Below are positions 24,240-33,953 of a DNA stretch of 64,000 nucleotides, in pieces. The stretch is from Porphyromonas crevioricanis. GTDB lineage: Bacteria; Bacteroidota; Bacteroidia; Bacteroidales; Porphyromonadaceae. The translations under genes and the position numbers were made by a program. The notes beneath the pieces were generated by a model, which had not been told where the DNA came from, did not search any database, and saw only the letters and a list, made by a program, of their open reading frames with translations. The number at the start of each line of letters is the position of its first letter. Positions within the stretch are counted from its first letter, which is position 1. Where the stretch lies: the NCBI RefSeq assembly GCF_900167225.1, contig NZ_FUXH01000001.1, forward strand, positions 62,001-126,000. The letters are read 5' to 3'.

Positions 24240-25640
24240 GGATTTACACTCTCCTTTCTTAATCTGGCAACTTTTTTTGCCCTTCAGAATAGCTTTTGAC
24301 TCTTTTGAAAAGGAGAAGTAGAGAGGTTTTCTATAGGAGTTAGAGGAAGTCATATTTACTTCTGAGGGATCTGTGCTCCATAGTTTCTGACCACACCAAA
24401 CAGTTTGTGTGCTTTCTCCCATGGATGTTTATTGACAAACATAGGGTTGAGGGAAAAAATAAAAAGACAAATGAACAGTATTCGTTGCATGGAAAAAGGT
24501 ATTAATGAAAGAAAGGTTCAATGAGCAGGCACGAGGAGCGAAAAAGTTGCCCTCATATCAAGTTATTTTAGGAAAGAAAGTAGAAAGAGAGAAATTCCCG
24601 AGATATGAGAAGAATATCATGTTCTCCTCATACCTAGTCTATGCTTAATACTCCCAGCATATCGAATCCTCTCATTCACACATTCACTCCGATAGACGTA
24701 TTTATATTCTCTCTGTAGAGGTTAGATACCGTCTTTTGGGAAGAGTTGCTTCTCTTTGGCTGGATATTTAATATCGATTGTTTTATCGAACCAAAAGCTC
24801 ATCCTTTGGCATTACCATTATCTGGATCTGTGACGTATAATGATGTTTGGCAGTCCGAATCTTCTTCTGTGACTAGATCTTTGTCCACATCTATAAAGAA
24901 TAGCTTCTTCTCAATCCACTGTGGAGCAACCGATTCTATCGCACTATCCTTGGATAAGGTTCATTGATTACTTCCATCCGTATCTGCAATGCAAAGAGGA
25001 TCGTGTGTCAAATCAGATAAAGAGGAGGTTGCTACAACGTAAAGACCCATCAGGAGAGAGTATCATTTGTTTATACTCTATTTTGTTCATTCCAGAGTAT
25101 TTGTACCCTTCCAATTTCAGATTTAGCTGGTCAGTCAGACTGTATTGTTTCTCATTTGTTTGGTAAATCAGTTGATCGTTCCGATGGATGAAATGCTCGT
25201 CAAGAGTCTCATTCGATCCCCCAAAAAGCTCTCTTACTTTGTCCGGGAGTCCTTGGTTATTGTCAGACTATTGTCGGCAAGTGTATAGATATTGTAAGTA
25301 TGAATCCATATATCTCCCAAATAAAGCCGCTGTGCAACAGAAGTTTTCCTCCCTGATATTCCAAAGGATTACAACCTCCACATAGGTTTTGGAAATACAT
25401 TTTTCCTTCGGGATGTTCAGATTTACAAGGTCTTCGAGTGTCACCCCGTCTCCTTAAAAGGAGGCCTTACAAAAGCTTTGCTGCAGCAGCGCATAGGCCA
25501 GAGTTATTTGTTTATAGTAAAATGAGACTTCTCCAAGGGAAGCCTTTTCTTTTTGTTCTGCAGTGAGTTGGATTGAAAGATATGCGGATACTAGGATCTC
25601 TCTGAAATCCTTGACTGATTCCGAGATAAGCGTCTTTGAG
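24240..25640 (-). pseudogene. Probable decayed coding region between two convergent genes
   Basis: This 1.4-kb stretch has no intact gene. On the minus strand one frame stays coding-like from about 25640 to 25013, broken by stops at 25454 and 25268. It includes segments such as LDEHFIHRNDQLIYQTNEK and LKLEGYKYSGMNKIEYKQ. An adjacent frame then continues with only scattered stops (WIEKKLFFIDVDKDLVTE) to about 24650. Further left, a signal-like MQRILFICLFIFSLNPM begins near 24490 and stops after 44 codons, with another frame continuing to 24237. I do not recognise the family; an exported protein is possible. The three short plus-strand ORFs here look like chance. Decay is inferred, not proven. 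Confidence 0.4.
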
Positions 25641-25668
25641 TAACTTTTGTCTCTCTAACCGATATACA

Positions 25669-27279
25669 CTAAGGACGGGAGGGCTGATTGTTTCCTGCTG
25701 ACAGGATACGAATGGCTTCTTGATATTCTCGATCTTGCTGATTTATTAGACTGTAGAATGTGTCTTCGTCATATATGCTACGAGCGATATAAGCCTTTAG
25801 CATAGTAGTTATTTCCTTTTCCCGTTCAGCAAAAAGTTGCTTATTCCACTTCACTCCGTTCTCTTCAGCTGTTTTTTTTAGTAAGTCGATGAGGGTATTT
25901 GGGAGGTTGTAATTATCTACGAATTGAGCCGCCTTGGGGTAAGTCTTTAGTAGATTTGCTCGCTCTGTATCCAAATAGATTGGGATAACTCTTATCAGAG
26001 AAGCTGTATTCAGCAGTTCTTTTTCCAAGGAGTTGAAGCGAGTTGTATCCAAAGGAACAAATATATCGGGCATGATGCCTCCTCCACCGTAGACGGAGCG
26101 ATTTTGGCGAAGCGTTTGGTAACGGAGAGAATCTGGGAATTTGATGCTATCAGCATGCATGAGTTCACCGTGTTTGAGCCGTGCATATATATCCTCTTCG
26201 TAGGCTTGTGCATTCCCCTTGATGTAGGGTTTTTGTATACTCCTTCCCGATGGAGTGTAGTATCGAGCCACTGTTATTCGGATAGAAGAGCCATCGGATA
26301 GAGGCACGGGACGCTGTACCAATCCTTTACCAAAGCTACGTCTGCCTATGATTAATCCACGATCCCAGTCCTGTATGGCCCCACTGAATATTTCACTGGC
26401 CGATGCTGAGTATTCATTTACAAGTACGATGAGAGGGAGCCTTTGCAAATTGATTTTTTGTCGTTTCTCCACACGTAGCTCTTCATTGAAGAAAGGCTTC
26501 CTATTATTTTTCACTGTAAGAAGCTTACTTCCCACCGGCAAGAAATAGCTTGCCATCTCAGTTGCTGCAGACATAATACCACCCCCATTATATCTCAAGT
26601 CAATAATCAAAGATTGCATACCAGAAGAGAGGAGTTTATTTATCCCTTCTTCAAATTCTTCCACTGTATTAAGACTGAAGCGACTAAATCGTATATAGCC
26701 AATATTCGTGCCAGGGATTATGTATGCAGCCTCTCGACTGTGGATGGGTATATCTCCTCGTGTAATGACGTAATCTTGAATTCTTTTCCCTCTAAGCACC
26801 GAAAGTCTCACCAATGTTCCTTTGTCCCCTCTAAGTTTATGCATCACCGTAGAGTTCTTGATCTTAACCCCCGCAATGTTTTCTCCATCTACAGCTAAAA
26901 TACGGTCTCCCGGCATCAATCCTGCTTTTTCTGAAGGCCCCCCCGGAATTACTTGTACCACATACAGCGTATCGGTCAGTAGGTTGAATTGTATACCAAC
27001 ACCGCTAAATTTCCCTTCGAGAGCACTCAATTCATCTTTATTTTCTTCTGCATTGACATAGACTGAGTGAGGATCCAGTTTATCCAACATCCCTCTTATT
27101 GCATCTTCTGTTAGTTTGTCTGTGTCCACGGAGTCTACATACAGCTCTTGTATCAACCGAATTGACTGACCTATTTTACTCATGGAGGACAGCATTTGTT
27201 CTCTATACTGACTCCAAGCATGTGGGCAAAAAAGAAGTCCGATAAAAAGAAGCAGGGAGATGCGTTGTGTGTTTTTCAT
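25669..27279 (-). CDS. C-terminal processing peptidase, S41 family
   Basis: A 536-residue exported serine protease. It has a Sec signal (MKNTQ...HAWSQ, about 24 residues), a helical N-terminal part, a PDZ domain (about 95-165, GVGIQFN to GDRILAVDGENIAGV), and the S41 core. The catalytic Ser is in NEYSASASEIFSGA (about 293) and the Lys in GRRSFGKGLVQ (about 316). Such Ctp/Tsp proteases cut C-termini of periplasmic substrates. A C-terminal tail of about 130 residues follows, as in other Bacteroidota members. coaD lies 31 bases upstream on the same strand. Confidence 0.93.
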   Translation of the reverse strand: MKNTQRISLLLFIGLLFCPHAWSQYREQMLSSMSKIGQSIRLIQELYVDSVDTDKLTEDAIRGMLDKLDPHSVYVNAEENKDELSALEGKFSGVGIQFNLLTDTLYVVQVIPGGPSEKAGLMPGDRILAVDGENIAGVKIKNSTVMHKLRGDKGTLVRLSVLRGKRIQDYVITRGDIPIHSREAAYIIPGTNIGYIRFSRFSLNTVEEFEEGINKLLSSGMQSLIIDLRYNGGGIMSAATEMASYFLPVGSKLLTVKNNRKPFFNEELRVEKRQKINLQRLPLIVLVNEYSASASEIFSGAIQDWDRGLIIGRRSFGKGLVQRPVPLSDGSSIRITVARYYTPSGRSIQKPYIKGNAQAYEEDIYARLKHGELMHADSIKFPDSLRYQTLRQNRSVYGGGGIMPDIFVPLDTTRFNSLEKELLNTASLIRVIPIYLDTERANLLKTYPKAAQFVDNYNLPNTLIDLLKKTAEENGVKWNKQLFAEREKEITTMLKAYIARSIYDEDTFYSLINQQDREYQEAIRILSAGNNQPSRP

Positions 27280-27310
27280 GGAAGATAGATAGGAGGTTTG
27301 TATAGTTTGT

Positions 27311-27775
27311 TTACTCGCAGTTCAGATCAAATCCATCGGGCAAGAAGTCGGCTACATTATGTCCGAAACGCAATAATTCTCGTACAACAGTCGAGCTAAT
27401 ATGTGAGAGTTGTTGAGATGCTGGCAATATTACTGTTTCCATTCTGGCAATATGCCTATTTAAATCAGCCAAAGAGCGCTCTAACTCCATATCAGCTCCG
27501 GAGCGTACACCTCGAACCAAAACAGAGGCCCCAAGCCTGGAGGCAATATCTACTGTGAGTGTATCGTATTCAATTACCTCTACTCTGGGTTGTTTGCTGT
27601 AGTATCTACTGATTTGTTTCACACGCACTTGTGGGTTGAAAAGACAACGTTTGGCATCATTGATGCCTACTGCTATGATTACTTTGTCGAACAACGCCAA
27701 GGAACGTTCCACAATATCAGCATGTCCACGTGTAAAAGGGTCAAACGATCCGGCGTAAAAGGCTGTAGTTTGCAT
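27311..27775 (-). CDS. coaD: Phosphopantetheine adenylyltransferase
   Basis: A 154-residue nucleotidyltransferase that makes dephospho-CoA from phosphopantetheine and ATP, the fourth step of coenzyme A synthesis. It has the GSFDPFTRGHADI motif (residues 9-21, containing the TxGH-type catalytic His), VRGVRSGADMELE (about 88) and the ISSTVVREL motif (about 127). Length is typical. parE ends 43 bases upstream on the same strand, so coaD probably belongs to the parE-acetyltransferase transcript. Confidence 0.96.
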   Translation of the reverse strand: MQTTAFYAGSFDPFTRGHADIVERSLALFDKVIIAVGINDAKRCLFNPQVRVKQISRYYSKQPRVEVIEYDTLTVDIASRLGASVLVRGVRSGADMELERSLADLNRHIARMETVILPASQQLSHISSTVVRELLRFGHNVADFLPDGFDLNCE

Positions 27776-27818
27776 GATTTAAGCAGGCGAAAGAGGAGAT
27801 ATAAGGTGATGTGGTGGA

Positions 27819-29741
27819 TTAGAGCATCTCTTCATCCACTACAAGATTATCTATAATAAAGTCTTGTCTTTTGGGGGTGTTCTTGCCCATATAGAATGCA
27901 AGCAGGTCAGTTACATTGTCTTCTCGCTTCATACGTACCGGTTCCAGCTTGATATTCTCTTCTGTGATAAGTTCCTTGAATTCATCAGCTGATATTTCTC
28001 CAAGACCTTTGAATCGTGTGATGTGAGCTCTTTTGCCAAGAGTACGCAAGGCATGTTGTTTTTCAGCTTCGGAGTAACAATATATAACAGAAGAAGTATC
28101 CCGATCTATACTAATCGTCTTGCTTTTTCGCTTCTGGCTTTTATCAGAGAAGCTCCTTCCTTTTAGTCCCTCTTTGGGGAGTGCAACCTTGAAAAGGGGT
28201 GTTTCTAACACAAACACATGCCCACGGCGTACTAAGTCAGGGAAAAATTGCAGAAAGAAAGTGATTAGTAACAGTCGAATGTGCATCCCGTCATTGTCAG
28301 CGTCGGTAGCGATAATTACCCGATTGTAGCGGAGTCCTTCTATTCCGTCTTCTATGTTCAGAGCTGCTTGTAAGAGATTAAACTCTTCATTCTCGTACAC
28401 AACTTTCTTTGTCAGTCCAAAACTATTGAGAGGCTTGCCCAAAAGGCTGAATACAGCTTGATATGCAGGATCTCGACTCGTGGTGATTGATCCACTTGCC
28501 GAATTCCCTTCGGTGATAAATATTGAAGTACGTTCCGGTTCCTTTGCTTTCGGATCGTTGAAGTGAGTCGTACAATCACGTAGCTTACGGTTGTGCAGGT
28601 TAGACTTCTTAGCTCGTTCACGAGCCAATTTTGTCACTCCACTCATCGCTTTTCGCTCACGCTCGCTCTCTTGTATCTTGCGTAGCATCGCTTCACTATC
28701 CTCGCTATGGATATGTAGGTAATTATCCAGCTCCTTCTTTAAGAAATCTCCAACGAATTTTTGTATCGTGGGGCCATCCGGATACATATCTCTTGATCCG
28801 AGTTTAGTCTTTGTTTGACTTTCAAATACGGGTTCTTCCACCTTGAGACTGATAGCAGCACTCATCCCGGAGCGTATATCCGAGTACTCAAAGTTTTTTG
28901 CAAAAAACTCTTTAATAACCCTAGCTACCGCCTCTCTAAATGCGCTGAGATGCGTACCTCCTTGTGTTGTGTTTTGTCCATTGACAAAACTGTAAAATTC
29001 TTCCCCATATTGCTGTGTATGGGTTACGACTACCTCTATGTCAGAGTCTCTCAGATGAATGATTGGGTAGAGGGCTTCTCCTGTCATATTTTCCCGGAGA
29101 AGATCAGAGAGTCCTTCCTTGGAGTAATACGTTTTTCCATTAAATGTGACTGTGAGACCGGCATTTAGAAAAACGTAATTCTTGACCATTGCTATCACAT
29201 ATTCGTCTCGATAGTGGTAGTTCTTGAATAGAGAGTTGTCTGGCGTGAAACGAACCTCTGTCCCGGATTTTTCTTCACTGGGAAAGGCTTCTGTCTCTTC
29301 TAAGAGCTGAGCCTTCGCGTAGGTTACACTCTTGCTACTACCGTCTCTCCAGACCGTTACTTTGAAAAGAGAGGATAGTGCGTTCACCGCTTTTATACCT
29401 ACTCCATTCAGGCCAACAGATTTTTTAAATGCTTTGGAATCTATCTTCCCTCCTGTGTTCATTTTGCTGGTTGCATCTACCAGCTTGCCCATAGGGATAC
29501 CGCGACCGAAGTCTCTTACCACAACAGACCCATCAGCTATATCCAACCGGATATGCTTGCCAGCCCCCATTACGAACTCGTCTATTGAGTTGTCTAGAAC
29601 CTCTTTCAGTAACACATATATCCCATCATCTGGGTACGTTCCATCACCGAGCTTGCCAATATACATGCCAGGCCGGCGACGGATATGTTCATCCCACTCA
29701 AGGGTCTTGATATCGCTATCGCTATAAGAGACTGTACTCAT
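27819..29741 (-). CDS. parE: DNA topoisomerase IV subunit B
   Basis: A 640-residue type IIA topoisomerase ATPase subunit. The GHKL ATPase is marked by EVLDNSIDEF (about residue 47) and DFGRGIPMG. The transducer domain follows, then a TOPRIM domain with EGNSASGS (about 414) and DADNDGMHIR (about 480). Compared with GyrB, the ATPase signatures, EGNSASG in place of EGDSAGG and the overall length point to ParE. With ParA/ParC-type subunit A it decatenates daughter chromosomes; the A subunit gene is not in the window. Its start overlaps the stop of the upstream acetyltransferase gene by 4 bases, so the two are translationally coupled. Confidence 0.92.
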   Translation of the reverse strand: MSTVSYSDSDIKTLEWDEHIRRRPGMYIGKLGDGTYPDDGIYVLLKEVLDNSIDEFVMGAGKHIRLDIADGSVVVRDFGRGIPMGKLVDATSKMNTGGKIDSKAFKKSVGLNGVGIKAVNALSSLFKVTVWRDGSSKSVTYAKAQLLEETEAFPSEEKSGTEVRFTPDNSLFKNYHYRDEYVIAMVKNYVFLNAGLTVTFNGKTYYSKEGLSDLLRENMTGEALYPIIHLRDSDIEVVVTHTQQYGEEFYSFVNGQNTTQGGTHLSAFREAVARVIKEFFAKNFEYSDIRSGMSAAISLKVEEPVFESQTKTKLGSRDMYPDGPTIQKFVGDFLKKELDNYLHIHSEDSEAMLRKIQESERERKAMSGVTKLARERAKKSNLHNRKLRDCTTHFNDPKAKEPERTSIFITEGNSASGSITTSRDPAYQAVFSLLGKPLNSFGLTKKVVYENEEFNLLQAALNIEDGIEGLRYNRVIIATDADNDGMHIRLLLITFFLQFFPDLVRRGHVFVLETPLFKVALPKEGLKGRSFSDKSQKRKSKTISIDRDTSSVIYCYSEAEKQHALRTLGKRAHITRFKGLGEISADEFKELITEENIKLEPVRMKREDNVTDLLAFYMGKNTPKRQDFIIDNLVVDEEML

Positions 29742-30871
29742 CTATCAATGCGTTTGATATATGCTCGTCTCGTTTTGTGGTGCTTACGTTCAAAATAATT
29801 CCACTGCATCTGTACCGCCATATTGGTTTCCAGCTCAGGATTACTCTCTGCATACTCTACTTTGTTTTTCCTGAAAATAGGAATCAGGTCATCAAAAAGT
29901 AATGCATTGACCCCTTTGTTTTGATATTCGGGTAATACCCCCACCAGATAGAGGTCTACTACCTTAGGTGGCGATTTCAGAGCTTTGAGCAGATGTGCAA
30001 AGCCCAGTGGCCACAAGCTCCCTTTGGCTTTTTGTAGAGCTTTACTCAAATTTGGGAGAGTGATAGCAATACCAACTACTTTATCATCAGTCTCGCGTAC
30101 GATCACGGTAACAAAGTCAAGACGTACCATTGGTAGATACATCTTGATGTAGTAGTCAATCTGGTTAGATGAGAGTTCCGAAAATCCGTACAGATTGGCA
30201 TAAGCTGCATTGAGTGTTTCAAATATGCGTCTGCCGTACTGCATTATATCACTTCTAGTCTTGAATTTGAGAGTTTTCAGTCCGTATTTCTTGCGGACCA
30301 ATTCAGATATTCGGATGTGCTTCTCCGGGATTTCTTCTGGTACATAAATTTTGAACTCCTTCCAATCCTGATCTTTCACAAATCCAATGCGCTCTAATTG
30401 CTTGGGATAGTAAGCATAATTGTAGATCGTGGCCATAGTACCGAGCTGATCAAAACCTTCGATGAGCATGCCTTCATGATCCATATCGGCAAATCCCATA
30501 GGACCATGTAACATATCCATTCCTTTGGATAGAGCCCAATCCTTTACCGCAGAGAAAAGTGCATCTACTACGTCATCATCATTTATAAAATCGACGAATC
30601 CGAATCGGGCATGAGTTTGATTCCAAGCTTCATTAGATTTATGATTGATAATTCCGGCTATGCGACCTACTATTCGATTGTCTTTGTAGGCTAAAAAATA
30701 GGCCGCCTCACAGAATTCGAAAGCCGGATTGACACTTTTGTCGAGTGTCATCATTTCATCATTGATCAAGCCTGGTACATAGTAAGGGTTGCCTTTGTAT
30801 AAGTCCAAATTGAACTTGACAAATTTCCGCAAGTCCGCTTTTTTTGTGATTTCTCTTATTTCTACACTCAT
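29738..30871 (-). CDS. GNAT-type N-acetyltransferase-like protein
   Basis: A 377-residue protein with an N-terminal acyltransferase-like region (about 1-180, including AYKDNRIVGRIAGIIN) and a second GNAT-like half. The second half carries VVDLYLVGVLPEYQNKGVNALLFDDLIPIF (about 310-340), where the QNKG turn fits acetyl-CoA binding. The family is widespread in Bacteroidota, and its substrate is unknown to me. The gene overlaps parE by 4 bases (ATGA), so they are coexpressed. The Na/Pi cotransporter gene ends 34 bases upstream on the same strand. Confidence 0.8.
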   Translation of the reverse strand: MSVEIREITKKADLRKFVKFNLDLYKGNPYYVPGLINDEMMTLDKSVNPAFEFCEAAYFLAYKDNRIVGRIAGIINHKSNEAWNQTHARFGFVDFINDDDVVDALFSAVKDWALSKGMDMLHGPMGFADMDHEGMLIEGFDQLGTMATIYNYAYYPKQLERIGFVKDQDWKEFKIYVPEEIPEKHIRISELVRKKYGLKTLKFKTRSDIMQYGRRIFETLNAAYANLYGFSELSSNQIDYYIKMYLPMVRLDFVTVIVRETDDKVVGIAITLPNLSKALQKAKGSLWPLGFAHLLKALKSPPKVVDLYLVGVLPEYQNKGVNALLFDDLIPIFRKNKVEYAESNPELETNMAVQMQWNYFERKHHKTRRAYIKRIDR

Positions 30872-30905
30872 ATGATCAAATCCTCTTTGTTTTCGTAGGT
30901 CGAAT

Positions 30906-32720
30906 CTATATTTTCTTTTCGACCAAAGCTTGAACTACATTCAGCACATAGTCTCCAAACTTTTCACATTCATCTATGATGTCCATGTAATACACGGCAT
31001 CTTGATATTCATATAACTTGGCCTGCATATCTTCGAGGTTTTTCACTTTGAGACTGTCTCGCAAGTTATTGATTTCGTTCTCAATATCGTAGGACTCTCG
31101 CATATCATCCAAGCTGTATTCATTTTGCTCCAGGATTTCATTCATCCTGTCGATTGAGCGGTAGCACAAAGCAAACATGGCTTTTACCTGTTCATTCAGC
31201 TCATTGGTAAATACAGACTTCCCTTCGTTTCGTCTCTTGATACTTCTGGCTATGTTGTAGCAGGCATCGCCAACACTCTCAATCTCTGATATGGCTCTAA
31301 TCATTACTCGAACCTCCTCCTTGGCTTCAGAGCTGAGACGTCCTTCAGAGAGCTTATTAAGATAAGTGGCGATTTCCACCTCCATACGGTCAGAGATATT
31401 CTCGTACTTCTCGATACGATTGTAAATGGCCGAAAATTCGTTACTGTCTTTCTCTTCTAACAGTTGCTCGTTCATGTTTAGCATTCTCGCCACACGAGTC
31501 CCGAATGTACGTACTTCTCTCCTGACTTGTACTAAACTAAGCTCTGAAGTGGAGAGCATACCGAATGATACAAAGCGCAAATGAGAGTCTTCCTCTTTTT
31601 TTGCCTTTGCTGGTAGTAGTTTTGTGCAAATATTGACATAGATATTTACAAACCAAACCATTACTGCGACATTGCATACATTGAAGAGGGTGTGAAAGAG
31701 GGATAGAGCAAAACTCACCGAAACGCCCATTGTTGCCAACTCTGCATGGATAGCTGCATACTGAGGATTACTTATTAGAGTACCAGTGGTAATTCCATTC
31801 ATTGTCTCAGCATCATACATACGGGAGAGTTCGTCCATCCTATGGAAAAGAGCGTTGGGGTCACCTCCTCCTGTCGACTCCAGAATAGAGCGTATCAAAC
31901 CATTCAAAGGGTAAAATAAAATTAGTGCCCATACCACACCAAAGACATTAAACATCAAGTGTGATAGAGCTGCCCGTTTAGCATTAGTATTGGCATTGAT
32001 AGCAGCCAAATTGGCCGTGATCGTTGTACCTATATTTTCCCCCAATACCATGGCTGTCGCCATTTCGAAAGGTATCCATCCCTTGGAACACATAATCAGA
32101 GTTATCGCAACCATAGCACTAGAGCTTTGTACAACAACTGTGAGTATGGTTCCTATCCCCAAAAAAAGGAATACAGACCCATAGCCCATTTGAGTGTAGT
32201 TCTGTAGGAAAGATAGTATTTCGGGGTTGCTTTTCAAGTCTGGCATGGAGCTTTTTAGGAACCCTAAACCAAGGAAGAGAATAGAAAATCCTAAAATAAA
32301 TTCTCCCCAGTTTTTCCATTCACTTTTCTTGGAGAAGATAAGAGGTATCGTGAAGGCCACCAAAGGTAGAGCAAAGGTGCTCAAATCTACCTTGAACCCG
32401 AAGACAGAGATAATCCATGCTGTTATCGTTGTGCCAACATTGGCCCCCATGATGACCGAAACAGACTGTGCCAAAGAAAGGAGACCGGCATTCACAAAGC
32501 TCACCACCATTAGGGTCGTGGCACTGGACGATTGTATGAGTGCGGTGATCAACAGCCCGGTGAAGACTCCTAAAATGCGATTTGAGGTCATCACAGACAG
32601 GATGGAGCGCATACGTTCGCCTGCTATCTTTTGCAGGCCCTCACTCATTAATTTCATCCCATACAAGAAGATTCCAAGGGATCCGATCAGGGTCAAAAAA
32701 TCGAGAAATGTATATTCCAT
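30906..32720 (-). CDS. Na/Pi cotransporter family protein with PhoU-like domain
   Basis: A 604-residue protein. The membrane half (about 1-380) contains the duplicated family signature QSSSAT (about residue 63) and QSSSAM (about 200), each within a hydrophobic repeat, and GANVGTTIT / GENIGTTIT motifs. The C-terminal half (about 400-604) is helical and resembles PhoU four-helix bundles. Such proteins import phosphate with sodium in bacteria. A minus-strand TACCTTTG at 32766-32759 lies about 40 bases upstream and is a good -7 box. Confidence 0.92.
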   Translation of the reverse strand: MEYTFLDFLTLIGSLGIFLYGMKLMSEGLQKIAGERMRSILSVMTSNRILGVFTGLLITALIQSSSATTLMVVSFVNAGLLSLAQSVSVIMGANVGTTITAWIISVFGFKVDLSTFALPLVAFTIPLIFSKKSEWKNWGEFILGFSILFLGLGFLKSSMPDLKSNPEILSFLQNYTQMGYGSVFLFLGIGTILTVVVQSSSAMVAITLIMCSKGWIPFEMATAMVLGENIGTTITANLAAINANTNAKRAALSHLMFNVFGVVWALILFYPLNGLIRSILESTGGGDPNALFHRMDELSRMYDAETMNGITTGTLISNPQYAAIHAELATMGVSVSFALSLFHTLFNVCNVAVMVWFVNIYVNICTKLLPAKAKKEEDSHLRFVSFGMLSTSELSLVQVRREVRTFGTRVARMLNMNEQLLEEKDSNEFSAIYNRIEKYENISDRMEVEIATYLNKLSEGRLSSEAKEEVRVMIRAISEIESVGDACYNIARSIKRRNEGKSVFTNELNEQVKAMFALCYRSIDRMNEILEQNEYSLDDMRESYDIENEINNLRDSLKVKNLEDMQAKLYEYQDAVYYMDIIDECEKFGDYVLNVVQALVEKKI

Positions 32721-32758
32721 ACAATCGTGTTATGAGGTTGAGCTTACACTATGCAGCA

Positions 32759-32766
32759 CAAAGGTA
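32759..32766 (-). promoter_or_regulatory. -7 box for the Na/Pi cotransporter gene
   Basis: TACCTTTG on the minus strand, 38 bases before the ATG at 32720, matches the Bacteroidota -7 consensus. No clear TTG at -33 is visible. Confidence 0.5.
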
Positions 32767-32780
32767 ATTGAAATATTGCA

Positions 32781-33953
32781 CTAAATATTTGTATACATAC
32801 GTGCTCTGTCAAGACTCTCTACAGAGGTTTTTCCGTCACTACTAGGTAAATAAAGAGTAACAGATATGGGGTAGTGGTCACTGGTTTTTATCGAATTGTC
32901 TACTCTGCAATTCCTGCTTTGTAAAGAAGGGGAGTGTAGGATGTAGTCGAGTCTGGCTCTTAAGAATCGACTGTAAGAAGAGTGAAAAGATATTCCCAAG
33001 CCATATCCACTATCCTTGAATGCATCTTTGAGCCCTTGACTCATGCAATGTCTGGTGTAAGAGTGTGGGGTATCATTGAAATCTCCACAAGAAATGATTA
33101 TGACATCTCGGTTGTCTGCTACAAATTTGGCTACACGCTCAGCTTGGGCAGCTCGACTAGAGAAGGCTGGGATGAGCTTTCGTACGACCTTGAGCGATAG
33201 CTTTTTTGCCTCTCCTTGTCGGGCCAGATTATGGTAAGACTTTTGGTCATTGCCTGTTATTTTGAAGCTCTCGAGGTGATTGTTTATGACTAAAATATCT
33301 CTTCCTTTGATTCTCAATCGATAAGCCATAGAACCATTGAATCGAGAAGGGTAAGCAATTCGTTGTGTACTCATGATGGGCCATTTAGACAAAATTGCCA
33401 GTCGCGACCCCCTGTCTGGTTGTGCATGTGTTGTGTGGATATACTTGTATTGTGGGAGATAGGCTTTTAAGTCTCCGATACTTAATGTCGCTAAGCGTGC
33501 TTCTTGTAGACAGACGATATCTGCGTTGTTTTCTTTTAAGTAGTGGAGTATCGGATTCGGAGAAGACTTGCTGTGTTCCACAAAACCAAAAGCTCCCACA
33601 TTGTAAGAGATAATTTGTATAGAGTCTGTTGCTGGAATGGGTTGTATTCCATTCATGGGGAATATGGTGAGGGTTGCGTCGTAGGCCAGAAGTATCAGTG
33701 CAAAATTGATTGTAGCCCAAATCCATTTTCGTCTTAGAAGCCAAAAAATCAAAACGAACAGCTGGGCTAATAGGACTAAGGGAAAAGCCAGACCTAAAAG
33801 GGCTGGGAAGACTAGGCGGCCTGATATGTAGGGGCTGCATACAGAGAGGAGATAGAGTAGATTGATGCCTATACAGATGCAGAGTACAACTTTCCCGGTT
33901 GCTCTAAATAGATGGTTGGCTATTTTTTTGCTATGACGTTTTTTCGAAACCAT
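32781..33953 (-). CDS. Endonuclease/exonuclease/phosphatase family membrane protein
   Basis: A 390-residue protein. Three hydrophobic helices occupy residues about 18-100, followed by an EEP (exo-endo-phosphatase) domain. Domain markers are IISYNVGAFGF (about 112), CLQEARLATL (about 145, with the metal-binding Glu), NNHLES (about 222), CGDFNDTPHS (about 290), and SDHYPISVTLY (about 365, with the catalytic Asp-His). The domain probably faces the periplasm. Substrate could be nucleic acid, inositol phosphate or phospholipid; it cannot be chosen from sequence. The start overlaps the upstream rhomboid gene by 23 bases, indicating a three-gene operon. Confidence 0.88.
   Translation of the reverse strand: MVSKKRHSKKIANHLFRATGKVVLCICIGINLLYLLSVCSPYISGRLVFPALLGLAFPLVLLAQLFVLIFWLLRRKWIWATINFALILLAYDATLTIFPMNGIQPIPATDSIQIISYNVGAFGFVEHSKSSPNPILHYLKENNADIVCLQEARLATLSIGDLKAYLPQYKYIHTTHAQPDRGSRLAILSKWPIMSTQRIAYPSRFNGSMAYRLRIKGRDILVINNHLESFKITGNDQKSYHNLARQGEAKKLSLKVVRKLIPAFSSRAAQAERVAKFVADNRDVIIISCGDFNDTPHSYTRHCMSQGLKDAFKDSGYGLGISFHSSYSRFLRARLDYILHSPSLQSRNCRVDNSIKTSDHYPISVTLYLPSSDGKTSVESLDRARMYTNI

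Noticed and set aside
24746-25385. Three short plus-strand ORFs in the 24-25.6 kb gap
   Set aside because: None has a start context, signal or family motif, and the minus-strand frames are more coding-like.
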